The notes beneath the pieces were generated by a model. The model saw only the letters and a program-made list of their open reading frames with translations. It did not search any database and was not told where the DNA came from. A stretch of 21,537 bases of DNA from Bacillota bacterium. GTDB taxonomy: Bacteria; Bacillota_A; Clostridia; Lachnospirales; WQUN01. A program made the position numbers and the translations under genes. Positions 1-8,400 of the stretch are shown here, piece after piece. Location of the stretch: positions 1 to 21,537 of the forward strand of contig WQTQ01000206.1 in NCBI GenBank assembly GCA_009786175.1, written 5' to 3'. The first letter of the stretch is position 1. The number at the start of each line of letters is the position of its first letter.

Positions 1-23
1 GTACGGGTGGCTTTTCTTATCAC
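1..23 (-). CDS. Partial 5' end of a gene, possibly a GNAT acetyltransferase
   Basis: On the minus strand a GGAGGA ribosome binding site at about 30-35 precedes a GTG start at 21-23. The frame stays open to the window edge and reads M-I-R-K-A-T-R. Such a start is common in GNAT N-acetyltransferases, but seven residues cannot prove the family. An identical start lies at the right end (21515-21537), so this gene probably exists in two copies facing outward from the window. Confidence 0.4.
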
Positions 24-107
24 AATATTTCCTCCGATTGCAGGCTTTTGACATTGCTTTCGTAAATATGCACAAAATTTCTACAAAATGCCTGATGTTT
101 TCCTTTA

Positions 108-136
108 ATGATACATGTTGTGTCACATCATGTCAA
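108..136 (-). promoter_or_regulatory. Promoter of the left outward-reading gene
   Basis: On the minus strand, TTGACA (131-136) and TATCAT (108-113) are separated by 17 bp, a near-consensus sigma-70/sigma-A promoter. It drives the partial gene starting at 23. The right-hand copy has TTGACT instead of TTGACA, so the two copies may differ in strength. Confidence 0.75.
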
Positions 137-195
137 TGAGTAGAACACATATAATCTATGACAATTTTTGGAACAATTCGCAGTGATGAAAAATC

Positions 196-241
196 ACCCC
201 CTGATATCATATTGGCAATGTGATATCAGGGGGTAAATTTT
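196..241. repeat. Palindromic intergenic repeat, 11-nt-loop form (copy 1)
   Basis: Two 14-nt arms (196-209 and 221-234), each carrying ACCCCC and the self-palindrome TGATATCA, enclose the 11-nt loop TATTGGCAATG. TAAATTTT follows. Copy 3 at 21304-21349 matches this unit in the same orientation with only two loop differences. The hairpin lies right after the AEC permease stop codon, so it may also serve as that gene's terminator (ATTTTT follows on the minus strand). Confidence 0.9.
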
Positions 242-1190
242 ACACAATCATTCCCATTGTCCTAAATACATAAATAAACACAGTAAGCGTAAAGGCAGAA
301 ATTAGCGTAGTAAGCAAAATAATTGTGGAAGCCGTGTACCCGTCTCCGCCAAACTGCAATGCCATGGCATACCCGGCAACAGCGGTTGGTACGCCGCTCA
401 TTATCATCAATACAGTCAGTTCGTCGCCGCGGAAGCCCAGCGCGTAGCCCACCACAGAGCAAATTACCGGCAATATTAACAGCTTTATCGCTGTGGAAAT
501 TACGGAAAACTTGAACCGCACGTCCAGGCCCTTAAATGTTATGTTGCCCCCAAGGCAAATTAGAGCAAGGGGGCTGGAAAGTATGGCAATCAAGTTTACA
601 GAGCTTTCAATAATCGCCGGAAGTGTAATGCCGGAAAGCGACGCCACAATTCCTATTGCAACGCCAATAATAATCGGGTTTTTGGCAACGGCAAACAGCA
701 GGGCTTTAAAATGAATTTTGTCAATTGCAGGTGAGTATATTGCCAAAATAACTGTAGAAAAAACATTGTATATAGGCACAACAAATGCCAAAACCAACGC
801 GCCCAGGGCTGCACGCTCTGCCCCAAGTATGCTTACAAGCAGCGGTACGCCCAAAATCGCGTAATTCCCCCTAAATGAACCCTGCACAAAGGCGGAAATT
901 ATTGTTTTGTCTTTAATGAAAATATGGGCAAAAAGCCATATGGCAAAAAATGAAAACAGCGTAAACACCATGGCATACACAATAAACCCAATATTAAAAA
1001 CCTGAGTAATGTCAACCCTGTAAAGGCTGATAAATACATTGGCGGGGATACCAAACATAAATACAAGCCTATTTCCGGTGTTTAAAAATATCGGGTCAAT
1101 AAACTCCTTATGCTTTAGAAACGCACCAAAAAGTATTACCATAAAAAGCGGCAAAACTATATTTAATGAAAAGATTAGGTTTGTCAGCAT
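240..1190 (-). CDS. AEC-family permease (auxin efflux carrier/malonate-malate transporter type)
   Basis: This 316-aa, very hydrophobic protein is about the usual length for the auxin efflux carrier family. Long apolar stretches fill most of it, consistent with around ten membrane helices. It opens with hydrophobic residues 1-25, has the half-way polar break typical of the family, and includes a Gly/Pro-rich C-terminal half with PTAVAGYAMA near residue 280. Bacterial members export or import carboxylates such as malate or malonate, but the substrate cannot be read from sequence. The start is ATG 1188-1190 with AGGAG about 8 nt upstream. The gene diverges from the URO-D-like gene across a 124-bp promoter region. 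No regulator gene lies beside it to hint at the substrate. Confidence 0.88.
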   Translation of the reverse strand: MLTNLIFSLNIVLPLFMVILFGAFLKHKEFIDPIFLNTGNRLVFMFGIPANVFISLYRVDITQVFNIGFIVYAMVFTLFSFFAIWLFAHIFIKDKTIISAFVQGSFRGNYAILGVPLLVSILGAERAALGALVLAFVVPIYNVFSTVILAIYSPAIDKIHFKALLFAVAKNPIIIGVAIGIVASLSGITLPAIIESSVNLIAILSSPLALICLGGNITFKGLDVRFKFSVISTAIKLLILPVICSVVGYALGFRGDELTVLMIMSGVPTAVAGYAMALQFGGDGYTASTIILLTTLISAFTLTVFIYVFRTMGMIV

Positions 1191-1314
1191 AACTTAGCTC
1201 CTATGTGTTATTATCCCCCTAATCCTATTATCTTTTGTGTATAAATGCAATAGGCTTTTCAACAGACCAATGTAATGGTAGAATCATTTCAAAAAAAGAA
1301 CAGGAGCTCTGGTT
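1191..1314. promoter_or_regulatory. Divergent promoter region
   Basis: For the plus-strand operon, TTTTCA (1256-1261) and TAGAAT (1279-1284) are spaced 17 bp, with an extended TGG just before the -10. For the permease on the minus strand, TTGCAT (1245-1250) and TAGGAT (1222-1227) are also spaced 17 bp. Both genes have AGGAG ribosome binding sites. The -35 of the plus promoter is weak and the extended -10 may compensate. No clear operator palindrome was seen. Confidence 0.55.
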
Positions 1315-2454
1315 ATGAAAAAGCAGATAACCCCTTGCCGTTCCCCCTGGAAAGGTACAATGACATCCCGGGAGCGGTTTAACCGCCAAATGAATTTCTT
1401 GCCTGTAGACCGCAGCTTTAACTGGGAGTTTGGCTACTGGGAAGAAAATTATTCCCAGTGGGACATTTTTGTAAAAAACGATATCAAAAATGAATGGGAA
1501 GCAAACGTGTACTTCGCCTTCGACTACTTACCTGCGGTATGGACAAATAACTGGATGGATCCGGGCTTCGAATACAAAGAACTTGGCCGAACTGCCAATT
1601 CCCGGATTATCCAAAACCACGACGGGCTAACCGCAGAAATTCCGTTGGAAGGTGCGGGTTCTTCTATTCCGCATTTTACGGATTCGTCTGTAAAGACCCC
1701 GGAAGACTGGAAGCGGGTAAAGGAAGAACGTTTCCGCCCGGACAGCCCCGGGCGAAAAGTGGATGTGGACGCCCTTATAAAAATGCACCCGCCAAACCGG
1801 GATTACCCGCTTGGGATAGATTGCGGCTCTATGATTGGCAGAATTCGCGATATGTTAACCTTCGAGGGCATTTGTTACGCCTGGGCAGATTATCCGGATA
1901 TGCTGGAAGATATGGTAGAAACCTGCTGCCAACTTGTAGAAAATTCCCTTGACAAGGTGCTTGGCAAAGTGGATTTCGATTTTGCGTCCGGCTGGGAAGA
2001 TATTTGTTTTAGCCAAGGGCCAATTCTGCCCGTATCATTTTTTGAAGATATAATCGCGCCCCGTTACAAACGCATAAGCAAAAAACTCCATAGCCACGGT
2101 ATTAACCTGTGGTACACAGACTGCGACGGGGACGTTCGCCCGCTTGTGCCTGTTTTTATGGAGTCGGGGATAAATTGCATGTTCCCGTTTGAAGTTAACC
2201 ATTCCGGCCACCCGGGGGAATTGCTGGACAAATACGAAGGCCTGCGCATAATGGGCGGCGTAGACAAAATGAAGCTTATTGAAGGCAAAAGCGCGATTAA
2301 AGCCTACCTGGAAAGCCTTGTGCCATATGTAAGGCGGGGCGGTTTTATCCCGTTCTGCGACCACCGCTGCCCTCCGGATGTTACTGTAGAAAATTACTTG
2401 TACTACTTAGACTTGAAAGAAGAATTGTTTGGAGGCAAATATGGAAATACGTAA
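1315..2454 (+). CDS. URO-D-like (uroporphyrinogen decarboxylase family) protein
   Basis: This 379-aa protein belongs to the broad uroporphyrinogen decarboxylase/corrinoid methyltransferase fold family. Typical signs are an N-terminal MTSRERFNRQM segment followed by a PVDR/WEFGYW stretch, a central LGIDCGSMIGRIRDML segment, HSHGINLWYTDCDGD, GGVDKMKLIEGK, and a C-terminal CDHRCPPDVTVENYLYYL. It is not a plausible haem-pathway HemE: no other haem gene is nearby and the sequence is closer to the uncharacterised URO-D-domain proteins of anaerobes. Its His and Cys residues (C348, H350, C352) could bind a metal, as in zinc-dependent methylcobalamin:CoM methyltransferases, but this is inference. The start is ATG 1315 with AGGAG 8 nt upstream. 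It overlaps the following acetyltransferase gene by 14 nt, so the two are surely co-transcribed. Confidence 0.8.
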   Translation: MKKQITPCRSPWKGTMTSRERFNRQMNFLPVDRSFNWEFGYWEENYSQWDIFVKNDIKNEWEANVYFAFDYLPAVWTNNWMDPGFEYKELGRTANSRIIQNHDGLTAEIPLEGAGSSIPHFTDSSVKTPEDWKRVKEERFRPDSPGRKVDVDALIKMHPPNRDYPLGIDCGSMIGRIRDMLTFEGICYAWADYPDMLEDMVETCCQLVENSLDKVLGKVDFDFASGWEDICFSQGPILPVSFFEDIIAPRYKRISKKLHSHGINLWYTDCDGDVRPLVPVFMESGINCMFPFEVNHSGHPGELLDKYEGLRIMGGVDKMKLIEGKSAIKAYLESLVPYVRRGGFIPFCDHRCPPDVTVENYLYYLDLKEELFGGKYGNT

Positions 2455-3655
2455 AATATCACCGGTTGAATGCATTCAGTATAACGGCATTTGTTCTACT
2501 GTATTTTTGGACATGGGGCGCAGCGATATACGTGCGCAATTGCAAGATCCGCAAGCCTATATAAAAGAAGAAGACTACAACGAAGACAACCGCTGGGGTG
2601 CGTTTGACGCCACCGGCAAATTGCATTCTGCCATTGTTGTAAACCCCTACACAATGCTAATGAACGGCAAACAGGTTAAAATGGGCGGCATTGGCGGTGT
2701 TGTTACCCGTCCGGAGTCACGGGGGCAGGGGTTAATCCGCAAAATAATGGATGCGGCGTTTCCCGCAATGTTGGAAAAAGGTCAAACCTTTTCCTTTCTA
2801 TATCCGTTTTCTTACAGTTACTACCGCATGTTTGGCTACGAGATTGGCTACGCCTACAACAGCGTAAACATCCCGTTGAAAGAAATGCAAGGATATTCCT
2901 ACCCCAAAAACATGGAACCATTTGAACCGGGCGATGACATTACCCCATATGTAGAAATTTACGAAGAATTCACACAGGACCGTAACCTGGCCATTGTCCG
3001 CAGCAAAGACGCTTGGAACTGGATGCTGAACAGGGATCCATACAAAAACTTGCAATTTACATTCCTGCACCGCGACGCCAACGGAAAAGGCAACGCTTAC
3101 ATTTTATATGGCGTACAAAAAGGCGGCGACCGGGGCAACACCATAAAAATTAAAGAACTTTGCTGGCGCACCCCCGAAGGGCTTCACGGTGTTTTTGGGT
3201 TTATAGCGCGCCTTAGTTCAGAGTTTGGCTCTGTAGACTGGAATGCCCCCGACGATGTTAACGTACACGCTTTGTTCCCAGAGTCTTACAACGTAAGCTG
3301 GCGCAAAAACGCCTGCGGTATGAACCGCATAACGGACGTAGCCGCCGGGCTTTCTACATTGCGCGCACCGGTTGGTGCTGCCAACGGCAAAGTTACGCTG
3401 GATATTGTGGACAAATATTGGAAAGATAATTCCGGCAAGTACACCGTGGAATGGGAAGACGGCAATTTGTCCGTTACAAAAGGCGGCGGCGATGCTGCCA
3501 TGGCCACCGGTGTGGAGACGTTGTCTCAGTTAGTATCCGGGTATATGACACCGGAAGAGGTAGAGTTGAAAAAAGACACCACGGTTTATAACAGCCGGTT
3601 GTTGCTGGGGCAACTGTTTCCTAAACAGAAACTGCACTTAGTAGAGAGGTTTTAA
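2441..3655 (+). CDS. Eis-type GNAT N-acetyltransferase
   Basis: This 404-aa protein has the layout of the Eis (enhanced intracellular survival) family: two GNAT domains followed by an SCP2-like C-terminal domain. The acetyl-CoA loop is visible as VVTRPESRGQGL (about residues 87-98), and the FSYSYYRMFGYE segment carries the conserved Tyr region that donates the general acid in Eis. The protein ends in Phe. In mycobacterial Eis the C-terminal carboxylate acts in catalysis, and length and ending agree with that. Eis proteins acetylate amines, including aminoglycosides and protein lysines; the substrate here is unknown. ATG 2441 is preferred over the upstream in-frame TTG at 2429 because GGAGG at 2431-2435 sits 5 nt before it. 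It overlaps the URO-D-like gene by 14 nt. Confidence 0.88.
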   Translation: MEIRKISPVECIQYNGICSTVFLDMGRSDIRAQLQDPQAYIKEEDYNEDNRWGAFDATGKLHSAIVVNPYTMLMNGKQVKMGGIGGVVTRPESRGQGLIRKIMDAAFPAMLEKGQTFSFLYPFSYSYYRMFGYEIGYAYNSVNIPLKEMQGYSYPKNMEPFEPGDDITPYVEIYEEFTQDRNLAIVRSKDAWNWMLNRDPYKNLQFTFLHRDANGKGNAYILYGVQKGGDRGNTIKIKELCWRTPEGLHGVFGFIARLSSEFGSVDWNAPDDVNVHALFPESYNVSWRKNACGMNRITDVAAGLSTLRAPVGAANGKVTLDIVDKYWKDNSGKYTVEWEDGNLSVTKGGGDAAMATGVETLSQLVSGYMTPEEVELKKDTTVYNSRLLLGQLFPKQKLHLVERF

Positions 3656-3660
3656 GCCCA

Positions 3661-3717
3661 AAAACGGAATTTGCCCTGCAGCGATTCGAAGCTGCAGGGC
3701 AAATTCCGTTTTCTTAA
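3661..3717. terminator. Bidirectional rho-independent terminator
   Basis: A perfect 22-bp stem (3661-3682 with 3691-3712) with an 8-nt loop begins with AAAA and ends with TTTT. A T-run therefore follows the stem on both strands. It separates the convergent Eis-type gene (ends 3655) and the secreted-protein gene (minus strand, ends 3753). Confidence 0.93.
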
Positions 3718-3752
3718 TTCATGAGGTCTTTAGTAATACTTACATGCATTTG

Positions 3753-5276
3753 TTATATGCGAACTATTACTATTATGGTTACAGGATCTAGTACGATGTC
3801 AGGAAGCCAGTTTATAACCGTTTCGCCGATTGAGTTAATATTAGGCAGTGTGTAATTGAAAGTAACGGTTGCTGTTTCGCCTGCTACTACCTCTACATTT
3901 GTTTGATACAATACTTGACCTTCAAATTCGAATGTAACGGTATACAAACCAGGTTGCAAGTTTAGTACGCTAAGACTGCCGATACCTTGCTCAACGATTT
4001 CGTTATACTCGTCGCGGATAATGACATCAATATCTACCGGGTTAGTAACAGAAGAATCAACATATTTGTATTCTTCCAGGGTTTCAGTTTCTACATTCAC
4101 GGGCCCAGTTAGGTATTCGCCAAGTAAAAATGAGAATGTACCGTGAATGTATAGATAAATATTACCGGCTGCTGTAGGTTCCGCAGCTGGGATAGTTACG
4201 GTATTAGTTGTTATATTGTGGCTGAATGCGGTATGTGTTGGGGCACCAATAGCAATCATAGCGTTTCTGGTGTTGTTAACATTGCCGCCGATAGAGTGAA
4301 TGTTACCGTTGTTTGGTACGCCAAGCATTCTGTTAAAAGATAATGCTCCCCAGCTTCCGCTGAACAATTCATATTCAAATGTAATCGTCAGATAGCTGTC
4401 AGCGTAAGTTACAACAGCATTGCCTACTTGGTTAAAGTTATTGCCTACAACAAGAACAAGTGGAATTTCATTATCTGCGGCAAGGGTTGCATGACACAGG
4501 CTTGCGAATGCAAAATGGTTAGAGTTACGCACAACCAGTGGGTTGTATGTAGCCCCGGTTAGAGAATGGAGTACGTTACCGTTGTGAATTGGGTTACGAT
4601 TGTTTGCATTGATGACAGTTGTATCAGTACGTAGATCCCACTGAGTTGGTGTTGTTGCCGTAACAGAACTGAAATTTTGAGATACATACTTTGTTAGAGT
4701 GTATGTTGGCGTAATTGTTCTTTGCCAATATTCTACTCTGGTGGTGGTTACGGTTGTTTGGATGGCATTAACAGTTACTTCCAACGCGCCATTTTGTGGT
4801 GGCGGTGTGCCTGTGTCGCCAAAAAAGATTGTGTTACTGATGGTGCCGCTAATCTCGCCGACCATGTTTCTTTTTATTGCGTACCATCCACCGTTTAATT
4901 GCTCCACGGAGAAGAAGTGGTTTTGACCGCCCCAAAATGCGTTTGCAAAACCTACGCCGTAAAAGAAGCCATGGAAATCATAGTTGCCATTTCTCATCCA
5001 GCCGGGAGCGCGGCCTGCTGCAATTATTGAAGCTTTAATTGCGGGCCAGTCACCTGTTCCGTCCGCTGTCCATACCACTACATCCTGATTTGCTCCTCCG
5101 GGGCCAATTTGACCGTCAGAGAATACAACAAATGCGGGCAATTCTGTGCCCAGGAAAACAGGATTTCCTCCGCTAACCCTGTGTGTTGCCGGTGCTGCCG
5201 CAACCGGAACTACCATTGCGAAAACCATGACCAACGCAACTACTACCGATAAAACCTTTTTGAGCTTTCTTGCCAT
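3753..5276 (-). CDS. Secreted protein of unknown function
   Basis: This 507-aa exported protein matches no family I recognise. A clear Sec signal peptide is present: basic RKLKK, a hydrophobic core, then VPVAAAP with likely cleavage near residue 28. The mature part is rich in Asn, Thr, Val and aromatics, as in extracellular beta-sheet proteins. A PPP linker occurs before about residue 150, and a Thr-rich stretch follows. The last roughly 95 residues (from DIDVIIRDEYNEIVEQ) resemble a carboxypeptidase-regulatory or Cna-B-like beta-sandwich with GLYTVTFEF. It ends in a short hydrophobic IIVIVRI tail, too short for a normal membrane anchor. No LPXTG motif or SLH domain is seen. ATG 5276 is chosen because AGGAGGT lies 8 nt upstream and the signal peptide begins there; the longer open frame to 5459 lacks these. 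Confidence 0.8.
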   Translation of the reverse strand: MARKLKKVLSVVVALVMVFAMVVPVAAAPATHRVSGGNPVFLGTELPAFVVFSDGQIGPGGANQDVVVWTADGTGDWPAIKASIIAAGRAPGWMRNGNYDFHGFFYGVGFANAFWGGQNHFFSVEQLNGGWYAIKRNMVGEISGTISNTIFFGDTGTPPPQNGALEVTVNAIQTTVTTTRVEYWQRTITPTYTLTKYVSQNFSSVTATTPTQWDLRTDTTVINANNRNPIHNGNVLHSLTGATYNPLVVRNSNHFAFASLCHATLAADNEIPLVLVVGNNFNQVGNAVVTYADSYLTITFEYELFSGSWGALSFNRMLGVPNNGNIHSIGGNVNNTRNAMIAIGAPTHTAFSHNITTNTVTIPAAEPTAAGNIYLYIHGTFSFLLGEYLTGPVNVETETLEEYKYVDSSVTNPVDIDVIIRDEYNEIVEQGIGSLSVLNLQPGLYTVTFEFEGQVLYQTNVEVVAGETATVTFNYTLPNINSIGETVINWLPDIVLDPVTIIVIVRI

Positions 5277-5323
5277 TGTGAAAACCTCCTGAAATATAGA
5301 ATTGTTTCCCACCCTAGGCAAAA

Positions 5324-5351
5324 TTATGACACAACTTACAAAAAAATGCAA
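5324..5351 (-). promoter_or_regulatory. Promoter of the secreted-protein gene
   Basis: On the minus strand, TTGCAT (5346-5351) and CATAAT (5324-5329) are separated by 16 bp, about 50 bp upstream of the ATG at 5276. A terminator for the upstream SLH gene lies just before it, so this gene is its own transcription unit. Confidence 0.6.
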
Positions 5352-5445
5352 TTGGTAAATGTTCCATAAAAAGATGACGATTCCGTATATTTCCATGTTA
5401 GTAATTCCATTTAATACAGGAAAAATAACACTACTACGCGCAACG

Positions 5446-5487
5446 TTAAAAAACCGCATTGGTGACCGAGGTCACCAATGCGGTTTT
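5446..5487 (-). terminator. Terminator of the SLH-protein gene
   Basis: A stem of about 17 bp (5450-5466 with 5471-5487) with a 4-nt loop is followed on the minus strand by TTTTTT. It begins 7 nt after the SLH gene's stop. AAAA at the other side gives it some bidirectional character. Confidence 0.9.
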
Positions 5488-5493
5488 ACAAAA

Positions 5494-8400
5494 CTAATCC
5501 AAAATATCGTGCGGCTGTGAATAAGGCCTTTCAAGGCTGCGCCAGTTTCTTGGCGTAATCAGTTGTGTCCATGTTTCATGAACGCCATTGGGTTTCGTCT
5601 CGTGATAATGAGAATTGGTTGCTTCTTGAATGTATAGGAAGTACCAAGTGTCCGTATTCATGTTGTCCGGCCACATTATCATACCCTCAAGTAAGTCGTC
5701 TTTGTATTCCGGCAGGCGTCCAAGTGCGCGGTTTACAAGTGCCGCAACTTCTGCCCTTGTAATTAATTGGTCCGGCTTAAATGTGCCGTCGCCAAAGCCT
5801 GTTACCCAGCCTTGCAAATATGCCGTGTTTATCGCGTCGCTTGCCCAGTGGCCCCCAATGTCTGTAAACGCATTGCCGCCGGTAACCCTATAGTGTCCTA
5901 GGCCCAAGTAACTAACTACCATTGCGGCAAACTCTGCACGTGTTGCGGGTTGGTTGGGGTTAAATGTTTCGTTTAAAGGCATACCTGCAAACAGCCCGCC
6001 CCGGTTCATTGTAGAGATGGCATTGTTAAACCACCTGCCCGGCTGTACGTCTGCAAATGGGTTTGTCTGAGTCCAGATGCTTGTCCGGTATTCGTCTGTT
6101 ATTAGGCGGAAAAATATTGTTGCTACTTCGGCGCGAGTAATATTTGCTTGGGGACGAATAGTACCGTCTTCCGCATAGCCAATCATAAATGCAAAGTGGG
6201 TTGGTGCGGTAGGTGTGGCGTTAACAGGTGTAAGTTCCGGTTCATACTCTTCGTGCAGTTCCTCATAATTGTCTGCGGGTGTAGATGCAGGTATAGGTAT
6301 TTGTATAGGTGCAGAAACATCCCGCGGTGTCCATGCTGTGTAAACATTTGCAGCTTCCGGCGAGGGCGGTGTTTGTGGTGTGGAAGGCGGCTGCGGTATT
6401 TCCGGTATTTCCGGCTGGTGTGGAATATTTATATTGCCGCCGTTATTATCCCCCGGGTCTCTATATCCGGCAAAACAATTAGTGATAACGGCTGTAGCTT
6501 TCTCGCCATGCCATAAAATTGGCGGCTGACGGTAAGATGCTTCAAATCTTATATCTTCACCCAGCTCTTCTACTACATAAAAACGGCCCGATAACAATTC
6601 TGTAATAATGGCTGGGGAATTAACACTAAAGCGAACTTGGTCATAAACACCTTCGTCTGCAGGGTTTGCGTTTGCACCGGCCCATTGCCAGTTGTTGGTT
6701 TCCTTGTCTACTAATGTGAACAGCAGAAGGGTGTCTTCGTCCCTGATGCTTACCCGGGCGTAGAACATTGTATCGTTTGTTACAGAGTCCGGGGCATATT
6801 GCAGTTCCTTTTGTATTACAAGTGCGCCAAAACCATGGGCAAAAACGTTAGTTACTTCCGCAATCAAGTTACCGTCCGCAAGCGAACCCCTTACGTAATC
6901 TATGTCTACATGATATTCAAAATCAGAAGTAAACAGATACTGTAAATTGCCGCCGTCTATGCAAAACTCTGCCACTTGATATGTGTAATGTGTAGGAAGC
7001 CCTCTTAATATTGCCTCACCAAATGCAACGGCACTAAAAGGGATAAGGTTAAACATTTCCCCTGCATAAACAGATGGGTTGCGGTAATGGAAAGAGCCGT
7101 CCTGTTCCAATGAAAAATACAGCAAGTCATTTGTGCCGTAAATTTTTACACCGGCAAAAAATTCTGTTGAAGTATTTACGCCCCAATCCTCGGGGGATCC
7201 TGCCAACTCTTTACGGATAACCAGCATACCGTTGCCCCCGGAATAATGATTATTTATGGTTAGGCTGTTGCCGCGCCCTTCATGCGGGTTATAAAAAAGC
7301 ATTACTCCGTTTGTGTTAAAGGATTCTTCATTCCACTTATACGTTTTTGTGATGTGGCGGGTATACGCACCGTAAGGGAAAATTTCTTTTACAAATATGG
7401 CATTGGTTACTTGATAATTGACTTCATCAACAGGCAGGCCAACAATTACGGCAGGTGAAGCTATGCTGAAATGCACTTCATCAACATAGGTAATCTCGGC
7501 ATCTGTTTTGTAGTAAAAGTTAGGTGTTCCGTCGTTTCCAACATAGCCGATGGTTCTGTACAGCTTGCCCATGACGGGGTGGATATGTCTTTCAAAAATC
7601 AAAAGATACCTGTTTTCCGGATTATCTTTATTCGGAACATTCCACAATTGGGCTTGAAAGTCATCATATGGGCTTACACCCCAATCATCCGGGCGGCCGG
7701 ACATAGATTTTCTAATAGTTAAATTGCCGGAAGAGTACTTGTAGTAGTTAGTCAGTACTATAAACAGTAGCTCGTCGTAGGTTAGCAAGTTATCTTCGTT
7801 TGTGTGAGAGTAAGAAACTCCCCAATTCCATTCCGGGTTTGTTAGCCAGTCGTACCGGGTGTCATCATTTATTGGGTCAACATATTCCCAGTCACCGGAA
7901 TCTAAGGGGCGCACTTCCCTAATTTCATAGGATCTTCCTGTCCACAAATTAGACAATGTAAGGAATTCGTTTTGAGAAAGCGGCAGCTCCATTTTTGGGA
8001 TACCGTCGTAGAGTTCACTTAAACCCGTAACGTCATTGCCTATAGTGCGCCAAATATGGATATAGCTGTCGGGGTTGGCATTGTCTGGGATGTATGTGTG
8101 CGGCTTGCTTTGAAACAATAGATAATTTTCATTTGTTGCATCCCAAACCCGTACATAAAATACCGTATCTTCGTCTACCCCCCACTGCGCCGGGAAGCCC
8201 GCCAAAAATTTGCGTACCCTAATGGTTCCGATACCGTGCATAAAATGGTTGGTTACAGTTATTTTGTTGTACGGGCCTTCGATAAGATAAAACCCTTTGC
8301 CCCCGTCACTGTACCGCACTTGTATCCTGTCGGTATCGTATGCAAATACTTCTTCGATGTAGTATCTGACATTCAAATTTACATCAAGCGCAGAGCCTGT

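Larger units (their letters stand above)
1..195. repeat. Left terminal inverted repeat
   Basis: This block is the reverse complement of 21343-21537. The first 101 bases match exactly. I count eight differences in 195 (positions 102, 107, 129, 131, 174, 187, 193 and 195). It holds a promoter and the start of a gene reading off the window, so it is a duplicated gene front rather than a typical transposon end. No transposase lies inside the window. Confidence 0.95.

Noticed and set aside
5277..5459. N-terminal extension of the secreted protein up to 5459
   Set aside because: The extension lacks a ribosome binding site and overlaps the upstream terminator and the promoter; the AGGAGGT and signal peptide place the start at 5276.
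6148..6516. Plus-strand Cys/Arg-rich open frame opposite the SLH gene
   Set aside because: It is antisense to the Pro-rich linker of a clear gene, has no ribosome binding site and its composition mirrors the opposite strand.
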